Notes: a model not told the origin generated them from the sequence alone. A stretch of 64,000 nucleotides of DNA from Intestinibacter bartlettii (GCF_018917435.1 NZ_JAHLOQ010000004.1:54701-118700), one strand, 5' to 3'; shown: positions 1-8,976, numbered from the stretch's first letter. Made by a program: numbers and translations.

Positions 1-98
1 TTATACACTGTAGGACCGCACACATACATTTTCACCTTGCCCTCTTCAATTGGTTTGAATTCTTCTTTTTTACGTGATAATGTATTATATAATTTCAC
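1..98 (-). CDS. cysS: Cysteinyl-tRNA synthetase, N-terminal fragment cut by the window edge
   Basis: The reverse strand reads [14 protein letters not shown] and then [12 protein letters not shown], which is the conserved opening of class I cysteinyl-tRNA synthetases; the Cys in MYVCGPT is a ligand of the catalytic zinc in this family. The enzyme charges tRNA-Cys in the cytoplasm. Only about 32 codons lie in the window and the rest continues to the left. The GTG start at 98 is chosen because GAGGAGAGGTG sits just upstream and because this residue aligns with the usual family start. An in-frame GTG three codons earlier overlaps the ribosome binding site and is less likely. Confidence 0.9.
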   Translation of the reverse strand, partial: MKLYNTLSRKKEEFKPIEEGKVKMYVCGPTVY

Positions 99-384
99 GA
101 CAATCACCTCTCCTCTAATTAAAATTTTGTTTTTATATATTATTAATATTTCTATATTTTTTTCTTTATTTTTTTGTATATTTTCAACTGTTTACTATAT
201 TATTATACCTTATTACACAATTTTAACAACATTTATAAACTTATTTTTTATTATTTTGATAATAGATACCCAAAATAGCAATTTTTAAATTTTTTTGTAT
301 ATTAAATAATATAAAATCATGTCTATTTGAATTTAATTTATAATATTTATAAAAATCCTTTTATATTTTGATTAGGCATTTACT
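99..384. other. AT-rich intergenic region, promoter side of cysS
   Basis: This gap lies between the start of cysS and the end of the HAD gene, both on the minus strand, so it should hold the cysS promoter. It is almost pure A/T. I looked for a T-box leader (the conserved GGTGG-type box or a specifier hairpin) and saw none. No gene or convincing hairpin terminator is visible. Confidence 0.5.
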
Positions 385-1032
385 CTAAAAATTGTATATA
401 GTTCCATCGGCTATAGATTGTATCTTATTCCAATCATTTTTATAGTACTCATCATAAACACCTATAACTGTACAATGTGCATTTTTTGCACTTTCAATAG
501 CATATAACGCATCTTCAAATACTACTGTATTTTGTGGGGCTTCATTCATTCTTTCACAAACTTTAATATATATTTGTGGATTTGTTTTACTCATTGTAAA
601 GTCTTTATCAGTATATACCTTATCAAACAAATCTAATATACCTGTTCTTCTTAATGCTGAAATTGCTTGTTTTTTTTCTGATGTGGTTAGTACACACATC
701 TTATATCCTTCTTTATGTAACTCTTGTAAATACTCTTTTACACCACTTTTTAATGGAATATCATTTAAATATTTATTTTCAATAAATGATATTATTTCTT
801 TTTCTATTACATTTATATCTTCATTAAGATTATAGTTTGACTTAAAGTATGAGGCCGACTCTTCCAAAGTCATACAATCAATTACTTCTTCTAAGTTATC
901 TTTAACTTCTTTTCCTTTACTTTTAAGATATATCCTGCCGAGATATCGCCAAAGTTCCATAGAGTCTAGTAGAGTTCCATCCATATCAAATACAAGTAAC
1001 TTTTTATTATCAATAATATTGTCTAATTCCAT
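385..1032 (-). CDS. HAD-superfamily phosphatase (beta-phosphoglucomutase-like, subfamily IA)
   Basis: This is a soluble hydrolase of about 215 residues. Motif I is LLVFDMDGTLLDS, with nucleophile Asp16 and general acid Asp18. The cap then follows, then VLTTSEKK as motif II, and VFEDALYAIESAKNA as the loop carrying the Mg-binding acidic residues. Such proteins dephosphorylate or isomerise small phosphorylated sugars or nucleotides; the substrate cannot be read from the sequence. An upstream in-frame ATG at 1116 would add 28 residues, but that ATG lies inside the terminator hairpin of the preceding gene, so the start at 1032 (MELDNII) is preferred. The ribosome binding site there is weak (AGGGATGG). 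Confidence 0.8.
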   Translation of the reverse strand: MELDNIIDNKKLLVFDMDGTLLDSMELWRYLGRIYLKSKGKEVKDNLEEVIDCMTLEESASYFKSNYNLNEDINVIEKEIISFIENKYLNDIPLKSGVKEYLQELHKEGYKMCVLTTSEKKQAISALRRTGILDLFDKVYTDKDFTMSKTNPQIYIKVCERMNEAPQNTVVFEDALYAIESAKNAHCTVIGVYDEYYKNDWNKIQSIADGTIYNF

Positions 1033-1079
1033 AACATTACCATCCCTATTTTTTCGTATAAATACCTTAATTATATTGT

Positions 1080-1121
1080 AAAAACCTATGAGAATAGGTT
1101 TAATATCTATTATCATAGGTT
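1080..1121 (-). terminator. Rho-independent terminator after the DUF1653 gene
   Basis: Two 15-nt arms (1083-1097 and 1107-1121) pair with one mismatch around a 9-nt loop, and on the minus strand run into a T5 tract. The hairpin begins 12 nt after the DUF1653 stop codon and also decides the start of the next gene, because the longer reading frame would begin inside the stem. Confidence 0.75.
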
Positions 1122-1132
1122 CTTAATGCTAG

Positions 1133-1372
1133 TTATTTTCCATCATATAATTCAAATCTATATTTTTGATTTGTTATATTATCTTCTCTTCCATCTTCAA
1201 CTTCTTCCATAAACATATCAAGAGGTCTTACAAACATCCCATATGGTGGATATAGTGCTTGGTATGAAACTAAAACTTCTTCTGTTTCAGTATGCGTAAC
1301 TATATTGTGAACATAATATAATTTTCCTTTAAAATGTCTGTATGGTCTTTGTGTCTCTATTTTTCTAGTCAT
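1133..1372 (-). CDS. DUF1653 domain protein
   Basis: This is a small 79-residue protein. It carries the family signature: YRHFKGKLYYVHNIVTHTET near the N-terminus, then LVSYQALYPPYGMFVRPLDMF. DUF1653 proteins are short, single-domain, cytoplasmic and of unknown function. The ATG start is preceded by AGAGGTGA at good spacing. It is transcribed alone, with a terminator hairpin directly behind it, and its 5' side faces the queuosine operon, so the two share a roughly 300-bp divergent intergenic region. Confidence 0.85.
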   Translation of the reverse strand: MTRKIETQRPYRHFKGKLYYVHNIVTHTETEEVLVSYQALYPPYGMFVRPLDMFMEEVEDGREDNITNQKYRFELYDGK

Positions 1373-1494
1373 TTTTTCACCTCTATAAATTAATATTTTT
1401 AATATATAACTATATTATACTTCATTATTTTTTCCAATAAATGTTTTACAATTGCAATTTTTTATGTTAATGTATTATGGTATCAAAAATTGAA

Positions 1495-1536
1495 AGACAG
1501 TTCATTTAGACCATCCTGTCTATAAATAAAACTAGG
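1495..1536 (+). promoter_or_regulatory. PreQ1 class I riboswitch
   Basis: Stem P1 is AGACAG (1495-1500) paired with CTGTCT (1516-1521). The loop carries the conserved TTC followed by TTTAG, and the 3' tail ATAAATAAAACTAGG supplies the A-rich strand and the CTA that pairs with the loop TAG to form the pseudoknot. This matches the B. subtilis queC-type aptamer closely. It lies 130 nt upstream of queDECF, which makes preQ1, so binding of the end product should switch the operon off through the terminator just downstream. Confidence 0.85.
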
Positions 1537-1546
1537 CTATTGAATG

Positions 1547-1603
1547 AAAAAAGGTTTATTTTTTCGCACTAGTTTTATAGTGCAAAAAAATAAGCCTTTT
1601 TTT
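1547..1603 (+). terminator. Expression-platform terminator of the preQ1 riboswitch
   Basis: A very long stem of about 25 bp with one G-T type mismatch joins AAAAAAGGTTTATTTTTTCG-like and CAAAAAAATAAGCCTTTTTT-like arms around the core GCACTA/TAGTGC, and ends in a T run. It starts 10 nt after the riboswitch tail, the normal place for a transcriptional OFF platform. Readthrough would give full queDECF transcription when preQ1 is low. Confidence 0.8.
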
Positions 1604-1666
1604 ATTTCATAAATTACGCCTAAAATTTTGATATTTTAATCAACATAAGTATTTTGGGAGGTAAAT

Positions 1667-2095
1667 ATGTTTAAAGTAAAAAGTCAAATTGAATTCGATA
1701 TGGCACATTACTTGAGTGGATACGACGGAAAATGCTCAAATATACATGGCCATAGATATAAATTAATCGTTTCAGTTAAAAGTAAAACTCTTCATCAAGA
1801 AGGACAACTTAGAGGAATGGTTGATGATTTCGGAAATATAAAAGCTAGATTAAAAGAAATAGAAGATTTATATGATCATAAATTAGTCATCGAAGATAAT
1901 GAAGATGGTCGTTTGGTAGCACAAAAATTGAGCGAATTGCCAAATGCATTTAACGTTATGTTAGTTCCATATAGACCTACTGCTGAGGAAATGAGTAGAG
2001 ATATTTTTTATAAATTAAAAGATATGGGCTTAAATGTTAGTGAAGTAGAATTATTCGAAACGCCAACAAATAGCTGTACATATTCGGAGGATTAA
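1667..2095 (+). CDS. queD: 6-carboxy-5,6,7,8-tetrahydropterin synthase
   Basis: This enzyme converts dihydroneopterin triphosphate to 6-carboxy-tetrahydropterin, the first committed step to queuosine. The zinc ligands are visible as His14 in EFDMAHYL and His27/His29 in NIHGHRY, with the catalytic Cys23 between them (GKCSNIHGH). The second catalytic pair DH is in YDHKLV. At 142 residues the length is normal for bacterial QueD. GGGAGG lies 6 nt before the ATG. It is first in the riboswitch-controlled operon and is separated from queE by one base, so the two are probably translationally coupled. FolE, which makes its substrate, is not in the window. Confidence 0.95.
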   Translation: MFKVKSQIEFDMAHYLSGYDGKCSNIHGHRYKLIVSVKSKTLHQEGQLRGMVDDFGNIKARLKEIEDLYDHKLVIEDNEDGRLVAQKLSELPNAFNVMLVPYRPTAEEMSRDIFYKLKDMGLNVSEVELFETPTNSCTYSED

Positions 2096-2096
2096 G

Positions 2097-2759
2097 ATGT
2101 TTAATATTATAGAAAAATTCGTATCGATAGACGGCGAAGGTCCTACTGCTGGCGAACTTGCTACTTTTATAAGATTCCAAGGTTGTAATTTGAGATGTTC
2201 ATGGTGCGATACTACTTATTCTTTTGATAAAAGCGAAATCACAGAAGTTTTATCTGCAGAAGAAATTTACGATTACATAAAAAGTACAGGTGTTTCAAAT
2301 GTGACATTAACAGGTGGTGAACCTCTGTTTCAAGAGAATATAGACGAGGTTTTATCATTGTTAAATGATGATAAAAATCTTGTTGTTCATATAGAAACAA
2401 ATGGTGCTATTGATATTCTTCCATTTAAAGAAAAATACCCTAATATAATTTTTATATTGGATTATAAACTAGCTTCTAGCAATATGACTCATCTTATGAA
2501 ACTTGATAATTTCAATCATGTTACAAGTCAAGATGTTTATAAATTTGTATTAGGAAGTAATGAAGATCTTCAAGAGGCATACGAATTAATTACTAAATTC
2601 AATTTAAGGAATAAATGCTTAATTTATTTTAGCCCTGTCTTCGGTGCTATTGAACTAGAAGATATTGTTGAGTTTATGAAAGAAAAAAATTTAAACAAAG
2701 TTAGACTTCAAGTCCAACTACATAAAGTTATCTGGGACCCTAATATGAAGGGTGTTTAG
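2097..2759 (+). CDS. queE: 7-carboxy-7-deazaguanine synthase (radical SAM)
   Basis: This enzyme rearranges 6-carboxy-tetrahydropterin to 7-carboxy-7-deazaguanine. The radical-SAM cluster motif CxxxCxxC is Cys30, Cys34 and Cys37 within RFQGCNLRCSWCDTTYSF, and the glycine-rich SAM segment TLTGGEPL follows. The N-terminal FVSIDGEGPTAGELATFIR is typical of QueE, and the 220-residue length fits. The ribosome binding site lies inside the end of queD (CGGAGGATTAAG), which suggests coupled translation. It is the second step of the four-gene pathway. Confidence 0.95.
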   Translation: MFNIIEKFVSIDGEGPTAGELATFIRFQGCNLRCSWCDTTYSFDKSEITEVLSAEEIYDYIKSTGVSNVTLTGGEPLFQENIDEVLSLLNDDKNLVVHIETNGAIDILPFKEKYPNIIFILDYKLASSNMTHLMKLDNFNHVTSQDVYKFVLGSNEDLQEAYELITKFNLRNKCLIYFSPVFGAIELEDIVEFMKEKNLNKVRLQVQLHKVIWDPNMKGV

Positions 2760-2810
2760 GATTAAGAACGGTATTAATCAAAAGGGAATAAAAAATAAAG
2801 GAGAATTAGT

Positions 2811-3485
2811 ATGAATAATAATAGTAACAACAACGCAGTGGTTGTATTCAGCGGCGGACAAGATTCAACTACTTGCTTATTTTGGGCATTAGAAAGATTT
2901 GATAAAGTTATTGCAGTAACTTTTAACTATAACCAAAAACATAAATTAGAAATAGAATGTGCTAAAAATATAGCTAAAGAACTTGGTGTAGAACATCATA
3001 TATTAGATATGGATTTACTTAATCAATTGGCACCAAATGCATTAACTCGTGACGATATAAAAATTGAAGAAGGAAAAGACGGTGAACTTCCTTCTACTTT
3101 TGTTGAAGGACGTAACATGGTATTTTTAACTTTTGCAGCTATACTTGCTAAAACAAAAAATGCTAGACACATAGTTACAGGTGTATGTGAAACAGACTTC
3201 AGTGGATACCCTGATTGCAGAGATGTATTTGTGAAATCATTAAATGTAACTGCTAATTTAGCTATGGATTATGATTTTGTAATGCATACTCCTTTAATGT
3301 GGCTAGACAAAGCACAAACTTGGGAATTAGCTGACAAATACGGAAAACTTGAATATGTAAGAGAAAAAACACTTACTTGTTACAACGGAATAATTGGTGA
3401 TGGATGTGGAGAATGTCCTTCATGCCAACTTAGACAACATGGTTTAGAGACTTATTTAAAACAAAAAGAAGAACTTAATAAATAG
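2811..3485 (+). CDS. queC: 7-cyano-7-deazaguanine (preQ0) synthase
   Basis: This enzyme converts 7-carboxy-7-deazaguanine to preQ0 using ATP and ammonia. The PP-loop SGGQDS is at residues 14-19. The zinc site is four Cys near the C-terminus (Cys190, Cys199, Cys202, Cys205 in the [10 protein letters not shown] segment). The N-terminus begins with an Asn-rich MNNNSNNN stretch that is not conserved and probably disordered. GGAGAATTAGT precedes the ATG. It is the third gene of the operon, 51 nt after queE. Confidence 0.95.
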   Translation: MNNNSNNNAVVVFSGGQDSTTCLFWALERFDKVIAVTFNYNQKHKLEIECAKNIAKELGVEHHILDMDLLNQLAPNALTRDDIKIEEGKDGELPSTFVEGRNMVFLTFAAILAKTKNARHIVTGVCETDFSGYPDCRDVFVKSLNVTANLAMDYDFVMHTPLMWLDKAQTWELADKYGKLEYVREKTLTCYNGIIGDGCGECPSCQLRQHGLETYLKQKEELNK

Positions 3486-3501
3486 GGAAAGGAATTTAGA
3501 T

Positions 3502-4005
3502 ATGTTAGAAACAGGAAGACAAAATAAAGAATTAGAGGGTTTAAGTTTACTTGGAAATCAAGGAACTAAATATAAATTTGGATATGATCCAGATATATTA
3601 GAAGTGTTCGACAACAAACATCCAAACAACGATTACTTTGTTAAATTCAACTGCCCTGAATTTACAAGTTTATGTCCAATAACAGGACAACCTGATTTCG
3701 CAACTATATATATTAGTTACATTCCAGGTGAAAAAATGGTTGAAAGTAAATCATTAAAATTATATTTATTCAGCTTTAGAAACCACGGGGATTTCCACGA
3801 AGATTGCATGAATATAATAATGAAAGACTTAATAAAATTAATGTCTCCAAAATATATCGAGGTATGGGGTAAATTTACTCCAAGAGGCGGAATCAGTATC
3901 GACCCATACTGCAATTATGGAATACCTGGAACTAAATATGAAAAAATGGCTGAACATAGAATGATGAACCATGATTTATATCCAGAAAAGGTTGATAATA
4001 GATAA
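3502..4005 (+). CDS. queF: NADPH-dependent preQ0 reductase (nitrile reductase)
   Basis: QueF reduces the nitrile of preQ0 to the aminomethyl group of preQ1. This is the short unimodular type (167 residues). The nucleophile is Cys58 in [13 protein letters not shown] and the acid is Asp65. The QueF signature that binds NADPH is seen in [29 protein letters not shown]-type ribosome binding site, 16 nt after queC. It ends the operon, and its product preQ1 is the ligand of the riboswitch at the operon head, giving feedback control. Confidence 0.95.
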   Translation: MLETGRQNKELEGLSLLGNQGTKYKFGYDPDILEVFDNKHPNNDYFVKFNCPEFTSLCPITGQPDFATIYISYIPGEKMVESKSLKLYLFSFRNHGDFHEDCMNIIMKDLIKLMSPKYIEVWGKFTPRGGISIDPYCNYGIPGTKYEKMAEHRMMNHDLYPEKVDNR

Positions 4006-4047
4006 TTTTAAATAATTATTAAGTATAAATTTTTACTATAAATAAAG

Positions 4048-4106
4048 AAGACAATAAGTTGTCCCAACCCATTTCACATGGTTTGTAACACTTATTGTCT
4101 TTTTAG
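4048..4106 (+). terminator. Terminator of the queDECF operon
   Basis: AAGACAATAAG and CTTATTGTCTT pair at the ends of a larger, partly structured loop, and the right arm runs into TTTTT on the plus strand. It sits between convergent genes. The minus-strand T tract is poor, so the main direction is probably plus. Confidence 0.65.
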
Positions 4107-4116
4107 TTAAGCTATA

Positions 4117-5736
4117 TTATTTTTTATAAACAATTTTACCATCAATCATAGTCATAACAGGTAATATATCTCTTATTTCCATAGGGTCACAAGTAAATAT
4201 ATCTTTATCAAGAACTACTATATCAGCAAGTTGACCTGGCTTAATTCTGCCCTTCTTACCTTCCATAAATTCCATATATGCACTACCTTCAGTATATGCA
4301 TCTATTGCTGTATAAACATCTACACATTCTTCTGGATAGAATCCTCCTTCTGGGAATCCTTTTGAATCTTTACGAGTTACTGCGCTATATATGTTAGGGA
4401 ATGGATTGCAGTCTTCAACTGGACAATCAGTTCCATAAGCAATTTTTGCACCTAAATCTCCTAAAGTTTTAAATGCATAAGACGTAGAAGCTAATTCTTT
4501 ACCACATCTTTTTTCAACTATATGCATATCATAATCAAGGAATATTGGTTGGTAGCTTACAACTATTCCTAATTTTGCAATTCTCTCTAATAAAGCTTTA
4601 TCTGTTATTTGACAATGAACTAATGTATGTCTTAATTTATTGCCTTCTTCTCCAAATGTTTTTTCATAACTATTTATAGTTTTTTCAACTGCGCCATCAC
4701 CTATAACATGAGTTGCAACTTGGATTCCTGCATCACTTGCTACTTTGCAGAATTCATCCATGACCTCCTCACTCATCCATTCAATTCCGTTATTTGTTGG
4801 ATCATCTTTGTATCCATCTCTTACAAGGGCAGTTCTCGCACCTAAACTTCCATCTTTGAATAATTTAAGTGGTCCAAGTTGAATTAGAGAATCTTCATCG
4901 TATTTTCCATTTTTAAATTCTCCATCTTCGATATAATCTTTGAATTCTTCTACTGTTTCAAAAGATACTTGATGTCTATATCTAACAATACCTTCCCCTG
5001 AATTATAGATATCTTTGAAGAATTTGAAATATGCTGGATAATCAAATACTATTGTTCCCAAATCATTACTTTGAACAGTAGTTATACCATGTTCAGCTGC
5101 ATATTTACTTGCCTCTATAAACATCTTTTTTCTTTGTTCTATATCAGTTTTTGGGATTACACTTTTAGCATAAGTACAGGCATTTTCAGCAAAAATTCCA
5201 TTTGGATATCCATCTTCACCTATTTCAAATGTACCACCTGGATATTGTGGTGAACTTCCATCTATACCTAAAAGTTCTATAGTTTTTGTATTTGTAGTTA
5301 ATATATGACCACAAATTCTTTCAAGAACTACAGGTATTTCAGTAGATATTTTATCTAAGTCAAATCTAGTTGGTATTCTATCGCTATCTGTAAAATAATC
5401 TTGATTCCATCCTTGAGCATATAAACCGTGTTTTACACTATCTGGATTTTCATTGATATATTTTTTGCAACGATCTATCATTTCATCAATAGTTTCACAG
5501 TCTCCTATTTTAACTTGGCACATTCTCTCACCAAAGTTAAATATATGCATATGTGAATCATTTAATCCTGGTATTACAGTTTTTCCTTCACAATCTATTT
5601 TTTCATCAATATCTGCAGTTGCTAAAATTTCTTCATTAGTTCCAATAGCTTTAATTTTTCTATCTTCAACTAAAACAGCTTCTACAAACTTTTCTCTTTC
5701 TACATAAACTTTTGCATTATATAAAGCTATTTTCAT
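4117..5736 (-). CDS. Amidohydrolase family 3 (YtcJ-like) metal-dependent hydrolase
   Basis: This is a 539-residue cytoplasmic enzyme of the Amidohydro_3 family. The first metal-binding motif is His62/His64 in VIPGLNDSHMHIF. Further ligands are expected in LFKDGSLGARTAL, ATHVIGDGAVEKT and LVHCQI, and the late Asp in AYGTDCPVEDCNPF. The composite beta-sandwich is formed by the N-terminal 55 residues and the C-terminal GRIKPGQLADIVVLDKD. Relatives hydrolyse N-acyl or N-formyl compounds, but the substrate here cannot be inferred. AGGGGGA lies upstream of the ATG. It follows the APC permease by 74 nt on the same strand, so the permease may import its substrate. Confidence 0.85.
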   Translation of the reverse strand: MKIALYNAKVYVEREKFVEAVLVEDRKIKAIGTNEEILATADIDEKIDCEGKTVIPGLNDSHMHIFNFGERMCQVKIGDCETIDEMIDRCKKYINENPDSVKHGLYAQGWNQDYFTDSDRIPTRFDLDKISTEIPVVLERICGHILTTNTKTIELLGIDGSSPQYPGGTFEIGEDGYPNGIFAENACTYAKSVIPKTDIEQRKKMFIEASKYAAEHGITTVQSNDLGTIVFDYPAYFKFFKDIYNSGEGIVRYRHQVSFETVEEFKDYIEDGEFKNGKYDEDSLIQLGPLKLFKDGSLGARTALVRDGYKDDPTNNGIEWMSEEVMDEFCKVASDAGIQVATHVIGDGAVEKTINSYEKTFGEEGNKLRHTLVHCQITDKALLERIAKLGIVVSYQPIFLDYDMHIVEKRCGKELASTSYAFKTLGDLGAKIAYGTDCPVEDCNPFPNIYSAVTRKDSKGFPEGGFYPEECVDVYTAIDAYTEGSAYMEFMEGKKGRIKPGQLADIVVLDKDIFTCDPMEIRDILPVMTMIDGKIVYKK

Positions 5737-5810
5737 TTTAATTTTCCCCCTATAATTTCATCTAATATAATTAGAAATTATAAAAACTTTTTATCTTATC
5801 TAAAAAAATT

Positions 5811-7199
5811 CTATATTCTATTCCCTTCTTGTCTTTTCTTTTTATCAAAATATAAATAGAATACTATTCCTATAGCAGGAACTATAAATCCTATTATTGC
5901 ACTTGTTGGATCATCTAAAAATGTACTAATAACTAACCCTATATATATAAGAACTATTATTATTACACTAACAGGATAGAACCAAACCTTATATGGTCTA
6001 GGCATTTCAGGCATTTTCTTACGAAGTATTGGCACCGCTAAAACTGTTAAGCAGTTAAATAACATTGTTGAAAATACTACTAATGTAGTTAATTGGTCTA
6101 AATCTCTCATAAGTACTAAAATTATTGATATTATAGCTTGTACTACTAATGGAGCTGTTGGAACTTTATATTTTGGATGTAACTTAGCAAATGATTTAAA
6201 GAAATGTCCCTCTACAGCCATTGCATAATATGTACGAGGTTGAGCTAATATTAACCCATTTATTGAACCAAACATGGCTATAACCATAGCTGTAGTAACT
6301 AATATACTTCCTACATTTCCAAAGATTAATTTCGCAACTTCAGTTCCTAAATAAAAATCTCCTTGTTCAATCATTGAAACTACTGTTTCATAAGGTAAAA
6401 CTCTGTATATAGCATAATTAAATAGTGTATAAAGTATTGTTATTCCACCTATTGCTATTATTATTGCTAAAGGCAAATCCTTTTTAGGATTTTTTACTTC
6501 CTCTGCTACTGAGTTTAAATTAGTCCATCCCTCATAAGCCCATAGTGATGCTACTATTGCAAAAGCAACCATTGATATTGTTCCTGTTGTTCCAGAAGTA
6601 GCTACTTGTTGTCCTATAGAAATATCTGGTGTTACCTTCCCACAGAATAATGCAACTACCATTATTAATAAAATTGGTATTAATTTTGCTACCATAGAAA
6701 TATTTTGAAGTATCGAAGCTAACTTCACCCCATAACAGTTATAAACTGTTAAACCTACAATCAATACTATTGCAAAAACTTTTATTCCTGCATCATTAAT
6801 ACCTGTAACTGGTTTAAGCGCTGTAGGAAGAGCTATAGCTAATGCCGCAACAGAACCCGGTCCACCGATTAACCAATCACAAAATCCAGCTAAAAATCCT
6901 ACACATGGATGATATGCTTCTGTCAGATATACTGTCCTACCACCTGCTTTAGGCATTGCAGCCCCTAATTCGGCATAACATAAACCAGCGAATAAAGATA
7001 TTACTCCTCCTAATATCCATGCTAAAAGAGCTAATCCTATATTATAATTAGTTCTTTGCAATACATATGAACCAAGATAGAATATTCCTGAACCTATCAT
7101 GATTCCACCTATAATACTTACTCCACCGAAAACACCAATTTCCCTTTTGAATTCTGTTTTTTCAGATGATAATTCCTGTACATGTTGTTGATTTTTCAT
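5811..7199 (-). CDS. APC-superfamily amino acid permease
   Basis: This is a 462-residue integral membrane protein with about 12 hydrophobic segments. The APC hallmark is in the first helix (GGVSIIGGIMIGSGIF), the helix I unwinding that forms the substrate site in LeuT-fold transporters. The tail GFIVPAIGIVFYLYFDKKKR ends in a positive cytoplasmic stretch. It is probably an amino acid/proton symporter or exchanger of the AGT/LAT group; specificity is unknown. GGGGGC precedes the ATG. It is the first gene of a likely two-gene unit with the downstream amidohydrolase and has its own promoter region on the far side, divergent from selO. Confidence 0.85.
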   Translation of the reverse strand: MKNQQHVQELSSEKTEFKREIGVFGGVSIIGGIMIGSGIFYLGSYVLQRTNYNIGLALLAWILGGVISLFAGLCYAELGAAMPKAGGRTVYLTEAYHPCVGFLAGFCDWLIGGPGSVAALAIALPTALKPVTGINDAGIKVFAIVLIVGLTVYNCYGVKLASILQNISMVAKLIPILLIMVVALFCGKVTPDISIGQQVATSGTTGTISMVAFAIVASLWAYEGWTNLNSVAEEVKNPKKDLPLAIIIAIGGITILYTLFNYAIYRVLPYETVVSMIEQGDFYLGTEVAKLIFGNVGSILVTTAMVIAMFGSINGLILAQPRTYYAMAVEGHFFKSFAKLHPKYKVPTAPLVVQAIISIILVLMRDLDQLTTLVVFSTMLFNCLTVLAVPILRKKMPEMPRPYKVWFYPVSVIIIVLIYIGLVISTFLDDPTSAIIGFIVPAIGIVFYLYFDKKKRQEGNRI

Positions 7200-7454
7200 T
7201 TCATGCCCCCTTTATTATTTTGTATTTTTTCCCAATTATAACATGATAGAAAAATTCATACAATTCATTTATTGTCATATTTTCATAAATTAAAGTTTTT
7301 TATTATAAATATAATATTTTTTATTTAAAAATAGACTATTTTTTGTATATATATATCAATATTAAATATATACATATAATTTAACTTTATATAATACTTA
7401 AGTTATTGTTTTAATTTGACTGGGTATATTATAAAAATAAAGAAAAATCATGAA
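7200..7454. other. Divergent intergenic region between the APC permease and selO
   Basis: About 255 bp of very AT-rich sequence before the selO leader. It must hold promoters for both directions. TTGTTT (7406) followed 15 nt later by TATTAT is a possible but poor plus-strand promoter. No gene, riboswitch or terminator is apparent. Confidence 0.4.
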
Positions 7455-7500
7455 AGGAGGGTATGAGTAATTAGAATTTATAATTTACTCAAAAATATTT
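7455..7500 (+). promoter_or_regulatory. selO leader: strong SD separated from the start codon by a hairpin
   Basis: AGGAGG (7455-7460) lies about 40 nt before the selO ATG. Between them GAGTAA (7465-7470) can pair with TTACTC (7485-7490), with three further A-T pairs inside, and then 10 AT-rich bases precede the ATG. A minimal ORF, ATG AGT AAT TAG, starts 2 nt after the SD. No other SD precedes the selO start. Either the hairpin loops out the spacer or the mini-ORF is regulatory. The same layout occurs before the rlmH and DUF3343 genes. Confidence 0.5.
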
Positions 7501-8967
7501 ATGATAGATAATAATTTTAAAGCTGGATTTAATTTTGATAATTCATATATAAAACTTCCTAAAGAATTTTATAGCTATATAAATTTACACCCCATAAAAT
7601 CCCCAAAACTAGTTATCCTAAATGATGAGTTATCTAAATCACTTGGTTTAAATACAGAATTTCTAAAGTCAGAAGAAGGAATTTACATTATGTCTGGAAA
7701 TATAAAAACTCCAAATGGTGTATATATAGCCCAAGCATATGCAGGTCATCAATTTGGAAGTTTTACAATGCTTGGTGATGGTCGTGCTCTATTAATTGGT
7801 GAACAAATTACCCCTTTTGGAAATAGATTCGATATACAACTTAAGGGTTCTGGAGTAACACCTTATTCTAGAAACGGCGACGGAAGAGCTGTGCTTGGAC
7901 CTATGTTGCGTGAATATATAATAAGTGAAGCTATGTATGGACTTAAGATTCCGACTACTAGAAGCTTATCGGTTATTTCAACCGGTGAAAAAGTATATAG
8001 AGAAACCATAAAACAAGGAGCTATATTGACAAGAGTTGCATCTAGTCATATCCGATTTGGAACTTTTGAATATGCAGCATACATGCTTGATAACAATAAA
8101 TTAAAAGACCTAGCAGATTATACAATACAAAGACACTTCCCCTTTATAGAAAATCATGAAAATAAATATATAGCATTTTTGAAAGAAGTGATAAAACTTC
8201 AGGCCTCGCTTGTCGCTAAATGGCAAAGTGTAGGGTTTATACATGGTGTTTTAAATACCGACAATATGAGTATCTGTGGCGAAACTATAGATTATGGACC
8301 TTGTGCTTTTATGGACACATATAATCCTGATACAGTTTTTAGCTCTATTGATACAAGCGGAAGATATTCCTATAAAAACCAAATTAAAATGGTAAATTGG
8401 AATTTATATAGATTAGCTGAAGCCCTACTTCCACTAATTGATTTAGATGAAGATAAAGCTATCGATATTGCTACTAATTCTTTATCAAAATTCATAGAAC
8501 TAGCCACATCTAATTTAATTTCTGAAATGTGTTCTAAAATAGGTATATTTAATCCTCAAGCTAGTGATGTAAATCTATTAAATGAACTGCTTGATCTAAT
8601 GTATAAATACAAAGAAGATTATACAAATACATTCATAGCTTTAACATTTAAGGAGTTTCCTAATACAAAAATGTTTAAAAGCAATGAATTTACAGATTGG
8701 AATAACAAATGGCAAAATAGACTTAATTTACAAAATCAATCCCAAGATGAGATTTTTGATTTGATGAAAAATACTAATCCTGCAGTTATTCCTAGAAATC
8801 ATCGAGTTGAGGAATCTTTGTTAGCAGCTGAGAATGGTGATTTTTCTGTAATGAATAATCTTTTAAAAGCTCTATCTAATCCTTATGAACACAGTGATTT
8901 TCAAAAAGAATATGCTAAACTTCCTCCTATATCACAATGTGTATATAAGACTTATTGTGGAACTTAA
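7501..8967 (+). CDS. selO: SelO/YdiU pseudokinase, protein AMPylator (UPF0061)
   Basis: SelO has a protein-kinase fold with ATP bound in flipped orientation and transfers AMP to Ser/Thr/Tyr of target proteins, many in redox metabolism. Visible hallmarks are [55 protein letters not shown] (metal-binding Asn near residue 253) and the DFG-equivalent DYGP at residue 264. The C-terminus ends in YCGT; some bacterial and eukaryotic homologues have selenocysteine in this tail, here it is plain Cys. The 488-residue length is normal. The start is supported by alignment ([11 protein letters not shown] follows), although no SD lies at normal distance. A terminator follows at once. Confidence 0.9.
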   Translation: MIDNNFKAGFNFDNSYIKLPKEFYSYINLHPIKSPKLVILNDELSKSLGLNTEFLKSEEGIYIMSGNIKTPNGVYIAQAYAGHQFGSFTMLGDGRALLIGEQITPFGNRFDIQLKGSGVTPYSRNGDGRAVLGPMLREYIISEAMYGLKIPTTRSLSVISTGEKVYRETIKQGAILTRVASSHIRFGTFEYAAYMLDNNKLKDLADYTIQRHFPFIENHENKYIAFLKEVIKLQASLVAKWQSVGFIHGVLNTDNMSICGETIDYGPCAFMDTYNPDTVFSSIDTSGRYSYKNQIKMVNWNLYRLAEALLPLIDLDEDKAIDIATNSLSKFIELATSNLISEMCSKIGIFNPQASDVNLLNELLDLMYKYKEDYTNTFIALTFKEFPNTKMFKSNEFTDWNNKWQNRLNLQNQSQDEIFDLMKNTNPAVIPRNHRVEESLLAAENGDFSVMNNLLKALSNPYEHSDFQKEYAKLPPISQCVYKTYCGT

Positions 8968-8976
8968 TATTTTATC

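Noticed and set aside
37..288. 83-residue plus-strand ORF at the left edge
   Set aside because: It overlaps the start of cysS on the other strand, has no ribosome binding site and encodes a biased F/I/Y-rich string from A/T sequence.
99..384. T-box riboswitch upstream of cysS
   Set aside because: No T-box core sequence, no specifier hairpin and no terminator-antiterminator pair were found.
1033..1116. 28-residue N-terminal extension of the HAD phosphatase
   Set aside because: Its ATG lies inside the terminator stem of the preceding gene and the residues do not match the family start.
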